64,000 bases of DNA. It comes from Streptomyces sp. cg36. GTDB lineage: Bacteria; Actinomycetota; Actinomycetes; Streptomycetales; Streptomycetaceae. Positions 50,371-59,409 of this stretch are shown here, one piece after another. The notes under the pieces were generated by a model. The model ran no database searches, was not told the origin of the DNA, and saw nothing but the letters and a program-made list of their open reading frames with translations. How positions within the stretch are numbered: the stretch's first letter is position 1; the number at the start of each line of letters is the position of its first letter. The stretch covers positions 1 through 64,000 of the forward strand of contig NZ_CP163521.1 of NCBI RefSeq assembly GCF_041080675.1, given 5' to 3'. The translations under genes and the position numbers were made by a program.

Positions 50371-51975
50371 ATGCGTGAGAGCGTGCCCACCGCGTCCTGG
50401 GCCCCCGCCGCCCCCGCCTTACTCCCCCACCCCGTGCATCCGCGCGTCCGCGGCCACGCGCACCTGCTGCCGCTCTTCGCGGTCCTGGTGCTGCTCGCGG
50501 CGCCGCCGCCGGGCGGGGCGGCGGCCGACGGCGGCGGCACCGGCACCCTCGCCGACGCCGCCTCCGGCGTCCTGGTGCTGTGGGCGTTCGCCACCGCCCT
50601 GCGCTCCGGCGTCCGCCCCCTCACGCCCCGGGCGGCCGGGCTGTTCGCGCTCGCGGCGGGCGGGCTCGCCGTGGCGGCGGCGGGCGCGGGCGACCCGTCC
50701 CAGGCGCTGCCGGGGCTCGCCCGCTACCTCCAGATCTTCGTCCTGGTGCCCCTGGCCGTCCTGCTCCTGGTGCGCGACCGGCGGGACTTCACCGCCGTGC
50801 TCGGCGCGCTGGTGGCGCTCGCGCTGGTCGAGGGCGGGGTCGGCGTCCACCAGTACCTGACCGCCACCGGCGCCTCCTACATGGGCGAGGACATCCGCGC
50901 GGTCGGCACGTTCGGCGCCTCCGACATCATGGGCATGGCGACCGTCGTCGCCCACGGACTGGTGGCCGCCGTCGCGTTGGCGCTCGCGCCCGGTGCGCGC
51001 GCCCGGCGCGGACAGCGCGCGGCGGCGCTCGCCTGCGCGGCCCTGCTCCTCGTACCGCTGGCCCTCTCCTTCAGCCGGGGCGCCTGGATCGCCACCGCCC
51101 TCACCTGTACGGCGCTGCTGTTCCTGGCCGGGGTGCGGCGCGCCCTGCGCGTCCTGGCCGCCCTGCTCGCGCTCACCGTCGTCCTGGTGGGCGGCGCCGG
51201 AGCGGGGACCGCGATGCTCCAGGAGCGCCTGTCCAGCATCACCAAGGTCACCGACGCCCCCGACCAGTCGGTCACCGACCGGTACACGCTGTGGAGCGCG
51301 GCGGCCGGGATGTGGCGCGAGTCGCCCGTCACCGGCGTCGGCCTCAAGGGCTTCCCCGCCCACCGCGACAGCCACGCCCCGCTCGCGCTCTCCTCCGGCA
51401 GCGACACGGCGGGCGCGGGCGCCGCCTTCCGCCGCCAGCCGCTGCTCTCCCCGCACAACATGTACCTGCTGGTCCTCAGCGAGCAGGGCCTGGTCGGGGT
51501 CTGCACCCTGGTGGGCGGCTGGGCGGCGCTGCTGGCGCTCGCCCTGCGGCGACTGCACCGCGAGCGCGCCCGGCCCGACGCCGACGCTGCCGCCGACACT
51601 GCCGCCGACACTGCCGCTGGCGCTGGCGCTGGCGCTGGCGCGAACGCCGTCAGCGACACCGACTGCGGGCTGGCCGCCACCGGGCTGCTGCTGTGGCTCC
51701 TGGTCGACTTCTTCTACGGCGACATCGGCGGCCCCTCCACCATCCTGACCGCCCTCGCCCTGGGCCTGGCCGCCCGCTGGGCCCTGGGCCGCGCGGACAC
51801 GGCCGGGACGGACGCCGCCGGGGCCACGGGCGAGCCGGACGCGGGCGACGGCCGGGGCGGGCCCGGTGGCCCGGACGACCCTGGTGGACCGGACGGCCCC
51901 GGCGACCCGGACGGCCCCGCCCGGGTCCAACTCCCGCCCGGCTCCCCCCGCGTACGGGAGGCGGCCCGGCGATGA
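50371..51975 (+). CDS. O-antigen ligase/Wzy-like polymerase
   Basis: A 534-residue membrane protein with about eleven hydrophobic segments, ATG 50371, two bases after the preceding stop. Wzy/WaaL-like features: LSFSRGAWIATAL (characteristic SRG in the membrane), a long external loop with TDRYTLWSAAAGMWRESPVTGVGLKGF in pieces, LSPHNMYLLVLSEQGLVG (conserved HN...L.E.G), and a late helix pair. It should polymerise the exported repeat units. The C-terminal tail is Gly/Pro/Asp-rich. The next start overlaps its stop (ATGA). Confidence 0.88.
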   Translation: MRESVPTASWAPAAPALLPHPVHPRVRGHAHLLPLFAVLVLLAAPPPGGAAADGGGTGTLADAASGVLVLWAFATALRSGVRPLTPRAAGLFALAAGGLAVAAAGAGDPSQALPGLARYLQIFVLVPLAVLLLVRDRRDFTAVLGALVALALVEGGVGVHQYLTATGASYMGEDIRAVGTFGASDIMGMATVVAHGLVAAVALALAPGARARRGQRAAALACAALLLVPLALSFSRGAWIATALTCTALLFLAGVRRALRVLAALLALTVVLVGGAGAGTAMLQERLSSITKVTDAPDQSVTDRYTLWSAAAGMWRESPVTGVGLKGFPAHRDSHAPLALSSGSDTAGAGAAFRRQPLLSPHNMYLLVLSEQGLVGVCTLVGGWAALLALALRRLHRERARPDADAAADTAADTAAGAGAGAGANAVSDTDCGLAATGLLLWLLVDFFYGDIGGPSTILTALALGLAARWALGRADTAGTDAAGATGEPDAGDGRGGPGGPDDPGGPDGPGDPDGPARVQLPPGSPRVREAARR

Positions 51976-53702
51976 GCGACGCCTCCCGCACCCTGCCGGG
52001 CCCCGGCGCCGCGCCCACCGGGCGCCGCGGCCCCGACCGCGACCGGCGGACCGCCGCCCCCTCCCACGGGTTCCTGGCCCGCGCCGCCGCCGTGACCGCC
52101 GCGCTCACCGTGGCGGGCGCGGTGCTCGGGCTGGTCCGCGACCAGACGTTCGCGCACGTCTTCGGCGCGGACACCGACACCGACGCGTTCCTGGTGGCGT
52201 GGACGGTGCCGGAGGTCGCCGCGACCCTGCTCATCGAGGACGGACTCGCGCTGGTCCTCGTCCCCGCCTTCAGCCTGGCCGCCGTACGCCGCTCGGGCCC
52301 CGCCGCCCTCGTGCACCAGGGCGGACCCGACCGCCGCACCCCGGCCGCCGACCCGGTCCGCGCCCTGGTCGCCGCCACCCTGCCCCGGCTGGCGCTGGCG
52401 CTGACCGCGCTGGCCGCCCTGCTCGTCGTCGCCGCGCCCGCCCTGGTCGGCCTGCTCGCCCCCGGACTGCCCCGGCCCGGCCTCGCCGTCGACTGCACCC
52501 GGCTCACCGCGACCTGCGCCCTCACCTTCGGGCTCGCCGGATACTGCAGCGCGGCCCTGCGCGGCCACGGCCGCTTCCTCGCCCCCGCCACCATCTACGT
52601 CGCCTACAACACCGGCATCATCGCCGTGCTGCTCGCCTTCGGCGCCCGCTGGGGCGTACGGGCGGCGGCGGCCGGGGTCGCGGCCGGGGGCTGCCTCATG
52701 GTCGCCGCGCAGGTCCCCCCGCTGTGGCGGGGCATGCGCCGCACCGCCCGGCCGGGCACCAGGTGGCGCACCCCCCGGGCCGCGAGGAGCGCGACCGGCG
52801 AGCGCGCGCCCAAGGAGCGCACCGGCGCGCTGCGCCTCGCCATGGTCGCCCCCGTCATCGTGTTCGCGCTGGCCCGCCAGTTCCAGACCCTCATCGAACG
52901 CCACCTCGCCGCCCCCCTGCCCGCCGGCGCCATCTCGCACCTCAACTACGCCCAGAAGGTGGCGCAGATGCCGATGGTGCTCTCCCTGATGCTCTGCACC
53001 GTCACCTTCCCCGTCGTCGCCCGGGCGCTCGCGGCGGGCGAGACCGAGCGGGCCCGGCGCCGCGTCGAGGGCGACCTCCTGGTGGCGGGCGCGATCGTCC
53101 TGCTCGGCACCGCCGTGGTCATCGGCTGCGCCCCCCAGATCGTCGAACTGCTCTTCCAGCGCGGCGCGTTCGGCCCGGCCGACACGGCCGCCACCGCCGC
53201 CGTGATGCGGGTGTACGCGCTGGGGCTGCTCGCCCAGACCATGGTGGGCGTCCTCGTCCGCTCCTACTTCTCCGCCGCCCGCCCCACCTGGTATCCGGCC
53301 GCCACCATGCTGGCCTGCCTGGTCGTCACCGCCGCCGCCGGTGCCTGGGCCGCGCCCGCGTGGGGGGCGCGCGGCATCGCCGCCGCCAACGCGCTCGGCA
53401 TCGCGGTCGGCGCGCTGGCCCTGTTCGCCGGGACCGGCCGCCGCTCGGTGGGCCTGCCCCGGCGCCGCGTCGGCGGCGAGCTCCTCAAACTGGCCGCCGC
53501 CGGAGCCGGGGCCACCGGCGCCTGCTGGTGGTGCGCGGCCCGCTTCACCGGCCCGGCCGCCGCCATCACCGCCGGTTCGCTCGCCGCCCTCCTCTGCTTC
53601 CTCCTGCTGGCCCGCGCCGCCCGGGTGCGCGGCTTCGCCCCGCTGGCCCTGCTCCGTCTGCTGTCCCGCCCCCTCACCCGAAGGCTGAGGAATGCCCGCT
53701 GA
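51972..53702 (+). CDS. MurJ/MviN-like lipid-linked oligosaccharide flippase (Wzx role)
   Basis: A 576-residue protein with about fourteen hydrophobic helices. N-terminal family signature: AAAVTAALTVAGAVLGLVRDQTFAHVFGADTDTDAFLVAW in pieces; later LNYAQKVAQMPMVLSLMLCTVTFPVVAR in pieces and LLFQRGAF. These match MurJ/MviN of the MOP superfamily. Within this operon it most likely flips the exopolysaccharide repeat unit rather than lipid II. It overlaps the next gene by 11 bases. Confidence 0.9.
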   Translation: MSDASRTLPGPGAAPTGRRGPDRDRRTAAPSHGFLARAAAVTAALTVAGAVLGLVRDQTFAHVFGADTDTDAFLVAWTVPEVAATLLIEDGLALVLVPAFSLAAVRRSGPAALVHQGGPDRRTPAADPVRALVAATLPRLALALTALAALLVVAAPALVGLLAPGLPRPGLAVDCTRLTATCALTFGLAGYCSAALRGHGRFLAPATIYVAYNTGIIAVLLAFGARWGVRAAAAGVAAGGCLMVAAQVPPLWRGMRRTARPGTRWRTPRAARSATGERAPKERTGALRLAMVAPVIVFALARQFQTLIERHLAAPLPAGAISHLNYAQKVAQMPMVLSLMLCTVTFPVVARALAAGETERARRRVEGDLLVAGAIVLLGTAVVIGCAPQIVELLFQRGAFGPADTAATAAVMRVYALGLLAQTMVGVLVRSYFSAARPTWYPAATMLACLVVTAAAGAWAAPAWGARGIAAANALGIAVGALALFAGTGRRSVGLPRRRVGGELLKLAAAGAGATGACWWCAARFTGPAAAITAGSLAALLCFLLLARAARVRGFAPLALLRLLSRPLTRRLRNAR

Positions 53703-54612
53703 CACCCCCGCCCTGTGGGTCGCGATGTACCACTCGGTCGGCCCCCGCGCCGACGCCCGCACCGACGACCCGTACAACATCACCGTCACGCCCCGCCGCC
53801 TGGAACGGCAGTTGCGCTGGCTGCGCGCCCGGGGGCTGCTCGGCGTCGGCATGGCCCGGCTGCTGCGGGCCCGCGCCGCGGGCGGCGGCAGCCGGCTCGT
53901 CGGGCTCACCTTCGACGACGGGTACGCCGACTTCGTCGAGGAGGCGCTGCCGCTGCTGCGCCGCTACGACTGCACCGCCACCCTGTTCGCCCTGCCCGGC
54001 CTGCTCGGCGGGACCAACGACTGGGACCCGCTCGGCCCGCGCCGCCCCCTCCTGGACGAGAGCGGCATCCGGCGCGCCCTCACCTGGGGCATGGAGATCG
54101 GCTCGCACGGCCTGGTCCACACCGACCTCACCACCGCCGACGACACCACCCTGCGCCGCGAGACCGAGGAGAGCCGCGCGCTGCTGCGCTCGATCACCGG
54201 CCGCGACGTGCTGGGCTTCTGCTACCCGTACGGAACGGTCGACCGCCGCGCCGCCGACGCCGTCTGCGCGGCGGGCTACAGCTACGCCTGCGCCATCGAC
54301 CCCGGCCCGCTGACCGGCCGCTTCGCCCTCCCCCGCCTCCACATCGGCGAGAGCGACACCGGCCCCCGGCTGCGCCTCAAACGCCGGCTGCACCGCTGGC
54401 GCCGCCGTCCGCCCGGCGACGGCCCGGGCGCGGGTTTCGTGGCCGAGGACCGCTCCCCGCTGCTGCCCCGCCCGGAGGGGCACCCGCCGCCCGGGGCGCG
54501 GCGGGGGAAGACCGCCGCGCCGCACCCGGCGGAGCCCTCCGCGTCCCGCCCGCAGCCCCCCTCCGTACCGCATCCGCAGAACCCGTCCGCCCCGCACCCG
54601 GAGGCCCCGTGA
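53692..54612 (+). CDS. Polysaccharide deacetylase (carbohydrate esterase 4)
   Basis: A 306-residue protein; ATG 53692 lies inside the preceding gene. NodB motifs: TFDDGYADF (residues 73-81; Asp base and metal Asp) and GSHGLVHTDL (137-146; the two metal His), then a GFCYPYG stretch (motif 3-like). No signal peptide is visible, so it may act on the lipid-linked unit on the cytoplasmic side or be exported otherwise. The C-terminal ~60 residues are Pro-rich. It would remove N-acetyl groups from the glycan. Confidence 0.88.
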   Translation: MPADTPALWVAMYHSVGPRADARTDDPYNITVTPRRLERQLRWLRARGLLGVGMARLLRARAAGGGSRLVGLTFDDGYADFVEEALPLLRRYDCTATLFALPGLLGGTNDWDPLGPRRPLLDESGIRRALTWGMEIGSHGLVHTDLTTADDTTLRRETEESRALLRSITGRDVLGFCYPYGTVDRRAADAVCAAGYSYACAIDPGPLTGRFALPRLHIGESDTGPRLRLKRRLHRWRRRPPGDGPGAGFVAEDRSPLLPRPEGHPPPGARRGKTAAPHPAEPSASRPQPPSVPHPQNPSAPHPEAP

Positions 54613-55838
54613 AGGTCCTGCACGTCATCACCGGCCTCGGCGTGGGCGGCGCCGAGCAGCAACTGCGCCTGCTGGTGGGCCAGTTGCCCGCCGACTGCGA
54701 CGTGGTGACGCTCACCAACCCCGGCGCGGTCGCCGAGGGCCTGACCGCCGACGGCGTCCGCGTCCACCACCTCGGCATGACCGGCAACCGCGACCTCAGC
54801 GCGCTGCCCCGCCTCACCCGCCTGATCCACCGGGGCCGTTACGACGTGGTCCACACCCACCTGTACCGCGCCTGCCTCTACGGACGGGTCGCCGCGCGCC
54901 TCGCGGGCGTACGGGCGGTCGTGGCCACCGAGCACTCGCTGGGCGCCGCCTCCATCGAGGGCCGCCCGCTGGGACCCGGCGTGCGCGCGCTCTACCTGGC
55001 CGCCGAGCGGCTGGGCACCTCCACGGTCGCCGTCTCCGCCACCATCGCCCGCCGCCTGCGCGAATGGGGCGTGCCCGCCCGCCGCATCCACGTCGTCCCC
55101 AACGGCATCGACGCGGCCCGCTTCCGCTTCGACGCCCTCGACCGCACCCGCACCCGCGCCCTGCTCGGCCTGCCCCCCGAGGCGTACGTGATCGGCGGAG
55201 TCGGCCGGCTGGTCCCGGGCAAGCGCTTCGACGTCCTGCTCCGCGCCCTCCCCCACCTCCCCGGCGCCCATCTGCTGCTGGTAGGCGCGGGCGGCCAGGA
55301 AACCGCCCTGCGCGCCCTCGCCGCACGCCTCGGCGTCACCGCACGGGTGTGCTTCGCGGGCGAATGCGCGTACGGCGGCGGAGCACCCGGCGGCGCGGAC
55401 CCGTACGGCGGCGAGGCCCCGCCCACCGGCCTCCCGCCCGGAACCGGCCGCCCCACCCTCCCCGCCCTGCTCGCGGCGATGGACGTGCTCGCCTCCCCCT
55501 CCGCCGACGAGTCGTTCGGACTCGCGGTCGTCGAGGGCCTGGCGGCGGGCCTGCCCGTCGTCTACGCCACCTGCCCCGCCGTCGACGACCTGCCTCCCTC
55601 GGACGCGCCCGGCGCGGTGCGCGCGGAGCCGGGCGGGTTCGTCGCGGCGCTGCGCGGGGTGCGCGAGAGCGGCACCGGCCGCCTGCCGGTGCCCCCGGCC
55701 GTCGCCCACTACACGGTCGCGGCGTCGGCGGCCCGCCTGGGCGCGGTCTACGAGGCGGCCCTGCACGGCACCACGCCCTTCCCGCAACAGCCCCTCGCCT
55801 CGAAGTCACCGGACCCATCAGGAGTGAACGTTCCATGA
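54609..55838 (+). CDS. Glycosyltransferase family 4-like
   Basis: A 409-residue GT-B enzyme from GTG 54609 inside the preceding stop (GTGA). Motifs: VLHVITGLGVGGAEQQLRLL at the N-terminus, YDVVHTHLYRACLYGRVAAR in pieces, VVPNGIDAARF, GGVGRLVPGKRFDVLLRAL and SADESFGLAVVEGLAAGLPVV near the C-terminus. An insertion rich in Gly/Pro (~255-285) is unusual for the family. It extends the repeat unit together with the first gene of the operon. Confidence 0.9.
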   Translation: MKVLHVITGLGVGGAEQQLRLLVGQLPADCDVVTLTNPGAVAEGLTADGVRVHHLGMTGNRDLSALPRLTRLIHRGRYDVVHTHLYRACLYGRVAARLAGVRAVVATEHSLGAASIEGRPLGPGVRALYLAAERLGTSTVAVSATIARRLREWGVPARRIHVVPNGIDAARFRFDALDRTRTRALLGLPPEAYVIGGVGRLVPGKRFDVLLRALPHLPGAHLLLVGAGGQETALRALAARLGVTARVCFAGECAYGGGAPGGADPYGGEAPPTGLPPGTGRPTLPALLAAMDVLASPSADESFGLAVVEGLAAGLPVVYATCPAVDDLPPSDAPGAVRAEPGGFVAALRGVRESGTGRLPVPPAVAHYTVAASAARLGAVYEAALHGTTPFPQQPLASKSPDPSGVNVP

Positions 55839-56470
55839 GCGAAAACCCCAACCCGTTGCGGCGGTTCCTGGGCGGACGGCCGCTGCCGAGGTGGTGGCCG
55901 CTGCCCGCGTGCGCGCTGCTCGGGGCGGTGGCGGGCGGTGTGTACGGACAGGTGCGCCCGGCCGAGTACAGCGCCACCAGCTATGTCGTGGTCACCCCCA
56001 CCGGCAAGTCCGACCCGGCGACCGCGCTCGGCTTCGCCCAGGCGTACGGGCGGGTCGCCACCCAGGTCGCCGTCATCGGGGACGCGCAGGCGTGGGCGGG
56101 CGTCCCCGCCGACACCATCCGCCGCAACGTGCAGACCGCGACCTCCCCGGACGCGCCCATGATCGCCATCACCGGCACCTCGCGCCGCCCCGGCGAGGCC
56201 GCCGACATCGCCAACGCGGTGGCCCGCTCGCTGGCGCTCAACGGGCAGCACACCGAGGCCAGTACGGGAGTGCGGCTCGTGCAGTTCTCCCGGGCCGCCC
56301 GGCCCGTCGACCCGTCCTCCGCGCCGCCGTCCCTGACCGCCCTGGTCGGCGGCTGCGCGGGCGGCCTCACCGGCGGGCTGCTGCTGCTCGTCCGTCCGGG
56401 CCGGCCGCGCGCCCTCGCCCCGGTGCCGGCCCCGGCGGGCCGGGTGGCGCTGCCCACCGGCGGTGCGTGA
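55835..56470 (+). CDS. Wzz-like chain-length/co-polymerase protein
   Basis: A 211-residue protein; ATG 55835 overlaps the preceding stop. It has two membrane helices (~22-42 and ~165-190) around an extracytoplasmic segment: PAEYSATSYVVVTPTGKSDPATAL, IAITGTSRRPGEAADIANAVARSLA. This is the layout of Wzz/YveK-type polysaccharide co-polymerases, here lacking any tyrosine-kinase domain. It probably sets glycan chain length with the Wzy-like protein. Confidence 0.8.
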   Translation: MSENPNPLRRFLGGRPLPRWWPLPACALLGAVAGGVYGQVRPAEYSATSYVVVTPTGKSDPATALGFAQAYGRVATQVAVIGDAQAWAGVPADTIRRNVQTATSPDAPMIAITGTSRRPGEAADIANAVARSLALNGQHTEASTGVRLVQFSRAARPVDPSSAPPSLTALVGGCAGGLTGGLLLLVRPGRPRALAPVPAPAGRVALPTGGA

Positions 56471-57603
56471 TGACGGTGGTGACGGGGGCACGGCCGACGG
56501 TGGTGGAGGTGTGCACGGACACCGGCCGCTTCGGGGCGCTCGCCCCCCAGTGGCAGGACCTGCACGCCCGCTGCCGCACGGCCACCCCCTTCCAGAGCCA
56601 CGCCTGGCTGCACTCGTGGTGGCTGTCGTACGGCGTGACCGGGCGGCTGCGGGTCGTCCTCGTGCGCCGGGGCGGCGAACTGATCGCCGCGGCGCCCCTG
56701 ATGCTGCTCTTCCGCCCGCTGCGCACGCTCGTCCCGCTCGGCGTCCCGATCTCCGACTTCACGGACGTCCTGCTGGACGACTCCTGCCGCGAGGAGGCGG
56801 CCCGCGCGCTGACCGACGCGGTGCGCGAGGCGGCGGCGGGCGCGCTGGTGGACTTCCGCGAGGTGCGGCCGGGCGGCGCGGTGGAGTCGCTGCACGCGCA
56901 CTGGCCCGGCGCCCGTGCGCGGCTGCCCGACTCGTGCTGTCTGGAGCTTCCGGCCGATCCGCTGGACGCCCTGCTGGGCCGCCTCGCCTCGAAGCCGGCC
57001 CAGCGGATCCGGGCCAAGGCCCGCAAGATCGACGCGGTCGGGGTGACCGAACGCCCCGTCTCCGTCGAGGAGGTGCCGGCGGCCGTGGAGCGGCTGCTGA
57101 CCCTGCACCAGCGCCAGTGGCGCGGCCGGGGGGTGACCCGCGAGCACCTGCGCCCGCGCTTCGCCGAGCACCTGACGCGGTCGGTGCGGCTGATGGTGGC
57201 GCGGGGGGACGCGGTCGTCACGGAGTTCGAGCTGGCCGACCGGGTGGTCGCGGCGGAACTCACCCTCCGCTCCCCCACCCTGTCCGGCGGCTACCTCTAC
57301 GGCGCGGATCCGGCCCTGCGCACGGCCAAGGTGGACGTGGCGACGATGCTGCTGCGGGCGAGCGCCCGCACCGCATCGGACTCGGGCCGCACCACCTTGA
57401 GCTTCCTGCGCGGCAACGAGCCCTACAAGCACCACTGGCGCCCGACCGCCCTGCGCAACCAGCGCTACCTCCTGGCCCACGGCGAACGCGCCGCCCCCCT
57501 GCTGTGGTGGTGCGTGGGGTACGCGGCGGCCAGGGAGCGGGTGGCCGTGGTGGTACGGGGGTGGCGGGGCAGGCGCGCCAGGAGGTGCGGGCGGGAGGGG
57601 TGA
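56470..57603 (+). CDS. CelD/BcsL-type GNAT acetyltransferase
   Basis: A 377-residue protein; ATG 56470 overlaps the preceding TGA (a GTG at 56467 is possible). It follows the CelD/BcsL (FemAB-like double GNAT) family: FQSHAWLHSWWLSYG, LRVVLVRRGGELIAAAPLM in pieces, then KPAQRIRAKARKID, LTLHQRQWRGRG, GGYLYGADPALR and FLRGNEPYKHHW. Members acetylate or aminoacylate surface glycans. Last gene of the operon, followed by a very strong terminator. Confidence 0.87.
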   Translation: MTVVTGARPTVVEVCTDTGRFGALAPQWQDLHARCRTATPFQSHAWLHSWWLSYGVTGRLRVVLVRRGGELIAAAPLMLLFRPLRTLVPLGVPISDFTDVLLDDSCREEAARALTDAVREAAAGALVDFREVRPGGAVESLHAHWPGARARLPDSCCLELPADPLDALLGRLASKPAQRIRAKARKIDAVGVTERPVSVEEVPAAVERLLTLHQRQWRGRGVTREHLRPRFAEHLTRSVRLMVARGDAVVTEFELADRVVAAELTLRSPTLSGGYLYGADPALRTAKVDVATMLLRASARTASDSGRTTLSFLRGNEPYKHHWRPTALRNQRYLLAHGERAAPLLWWCVGYAAARERVAVVVRGWRGRRARRCGREG

Positions 57604-57610
57604 GGACGGA

Positions 57611-57668
57611 CCCGGGGCGCCCCCGGTCAGGAGTGGGTGAACGAACTCCTGACCGGGGGCGCCCCGGG
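57611..57668. terminator. 24-bp perfect terminator between convergent genes
   Basis: Arms 57611-57634 and 57645-57668 are perfectly complementary around a ten-base loop. It separates the end of the exopolysaccharide operon (57603) from the convergent GH26-like gene (57679) and would stop transcription in both directions. Confidence 0.92.
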
Positions 57669-57678
57669 CGCGTGGTCC

Positions 57679-59205
57679 TCAGTGGCTCCGCGTGTACCAG
57701 TCGAGCCGCAGACACAGCTTCCCGCCCAGCCAGTACTCCACCCACGGACCGAGGTCCAGCGGCTGGCAGTTGAGCGGCGCCAGCGGACCGACCGGGGCGG
57801 TGGACGGCAGCGCGGGCGGACTCGGAGGCGTGAGGGGCGGGGTGACGGGCGGAGTGACGGGCGGAGTCACCGCAGGCGTGACCGGGGGCGTCACGGCGGG
57901 CGGGGATACGGGGGGTGTGACCGGGGTCGACGGAGGGGTGACCGGCGGGGTCACGGTCGGAGTCACCGGCGGGGTGGCCGGAGACGTGACCGGCGGAGTC
58001 ACCGGGGTCGACGGAGGGGTCACGGGCGGCGTGACCGGAGTCGACGGCGGCGTGACCGGCGTCGAAGGCGGAGTCACCGGAGGCGTAACCGGCGGAGTCA
58101 CGGGAGGCGTGACCGGAGGCGTAACCGGCGGAGTCACCGGTGGCGTCGCCGGGGTCGGGTCCGTGCGGCCGAACAGGACCTTCCGGTAGACCTGTGCCGC
58201 CTTCGGGTTCGCCCCGCACTGCCACACGCCGTGCGGGCAGTAGTCCGTGATCGTGTTGTAGAGCGGCTTGTGCGCGTCCATCCATTCGAGCATGCGCCGC
58301 ATGTATTCGGGGTTGTCGCCGTTGCGGAACAGCCCCCATTCCGGATAGGAGATCTGCTTCTTGTGCGCCGCCGCGAAGTCCACGTGCTGCTGGAGTCCGT
58401 ACGGTTCCGTGACCTGTTGGTCGAAGTCCCGGCCGGGCGGCTGGTCGTAGGAATCCATTCCGATGATGTCGACGACGTCGTCACCGGGATAGCATTCCGT
58501 CCACGGTACGGCGTCCCGCCCCCGGCTCGGCGCGAAATCGAAGCGGAACTTCTGGCCGGGCACCGAACGCATCGCGGCGACGGCCCGCCGCCAGTATTCC
58601 TTCCACGCCTCCGGGTCGGGCCCGCAGCGATGGGTGTACGTGGTGCCGTTCATCTCCCAGCCGAGCACGATCACCGTATCGGGGATGTTGAGTGCGACCA
58701 GTCTTTCGGCGAGCGCCTTGAAATGCGCGTCGAACCTTCCGTTCCGGCCCTGCCTGAGCAGCAGCCGCACCGCCTCGTCGGGGACGCCGTCCTCGTTTCT
58801 CGCCTGCATCGGGACGTTGAGCACGAACAGCCGGTCGGCGCGTTCGCGGCGCCATTTCGCCCAGCTCTGCAGGAAGTACGCGCGGCCCTCGATGTCGCCC
58901 CAGGTCTCTCCGGGGAGGTAGGTGTGACCGACCCTCAGATCGGCTCCGCCCAGCCACTTCTCCAGCTCGGCGATCCGCTCCACGCCCCGGTCGTCGGACT
59001 CCAGGAAGGCGCCGAAGGACGTGGTGGAGGGGTGGAGGACGGGCGGCGCCGGGTCGGCGGGCGCGTCGCCGCGGCCCGGCGGGGCGACGGCGAGGCAGGA
59101 GGCGAGCGCCCCGGCCACGAGCAGCGAGCACGCCGCCCTGTAGGTCGCCGCCGGGGCCTTGCGGCCGCTGCGGCGTTGTGCGTTCCGGTGTCTTCCCTGG
59201 CGCAT
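57679..59205 (-). CDS. GH26-like glycoside hydrolase, probable lipoprotein with long Thr/Pro linker
   Basis: A 508-residue protein; ATG 59205 has AAGGAG five bases upstream. The signal region ends in LASC (Cys37), which fits a lipobox. Residues ~55-345 resemble GH26 beta-mannanase-type barrels: WEMNG with Glu184 (acid/base candidate) and SYPEWGLF with Glu289 (nucleophile candidate). Residues ~350-475 are about 25 TPPV/TPSTP units, a stiff spacer, followed by a ~35-residue Cys-paired end (NCQPLDLGPW, GKLCLRLDWY). It probably trims or binds the glycan made by the neighbouring operon, projected out from the membrane. Confidence 0.85.
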   Translation of the reverse strand: MRQGRHRNAQRRSGRKAPAATYRAACSLLVAGALASCLAVAPPGRGDAPADPAPPVLHPSTTSFGAFLESDDRGVERIAELEKWLGGADLRVGHTYLPGETWGDIEGRAYFLQSWAKWRRERADRLFVLNVPMQARNEDGVPDEAVRLLLRQGRNGRFDAHFKALAERLVALNIPDTVIVLGWEMNGTTYTHRCGPDPEAWKEYWRRAVAAMRSVPGQKFRFDFAPSRGRDAVPWTECYPGDDVVDIIGMDSYDQPPGRDFDQQVTEPYGLQQHVDFAAAHKKQISYPEWGLFRNGDNPEYMRRMLEWMDAHKPLYNTITDYCPHGVWQCGANPKAAQVYRKVLFGRTDPTPATPPVTPPVTPPVTPPVTPPVTPPVTPPSTPVTPPSTPVTPPVTPPSTPVTPPVTSPATPPVTPTVTPPVTPPSTPVTPPVSPPAVTPPVTPAVTPPVTPPVTPPLTPPSPPALPSTAPVGPLAPLNCQPLDLGPWVEYWLGGKLCLRLDWYTRSH

Positions 59206-59409
59206 GTGCACTCCTTGGCGGCCCGTCGGCGTCCCCCTATCCGATATACCCGATCGGAAAATATTCTTATTACGCTGATCGGGAAGATAATCCGTACGGG
59301 AGGTTGATCCCCCTATTGGGGTAGGGAAACTGACACAGCGACAGGCAAACACTCCGGATCCCCGCCGTCAAGGCCGATCGGAGCCACCCTCACGAAGGGC
59401 ATCGCGACC

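Noticed and set aside
51972..53702. MurJ-like protein as the essential lipid II flippase
   Set aside because: It lies inside a complete exopolysaccharide operon; the housekeeping murJ in streptomycetes is elsewhere, near the chromosome origin region, as far as I recall.
57840..58160. Regular ggcggagtcac/ggcgtgacc units as a CRISPR or regulatory repeat
   Set aside because: They encode the in-frame Thr/Pro linker of the GH26-like protein on the - strand.
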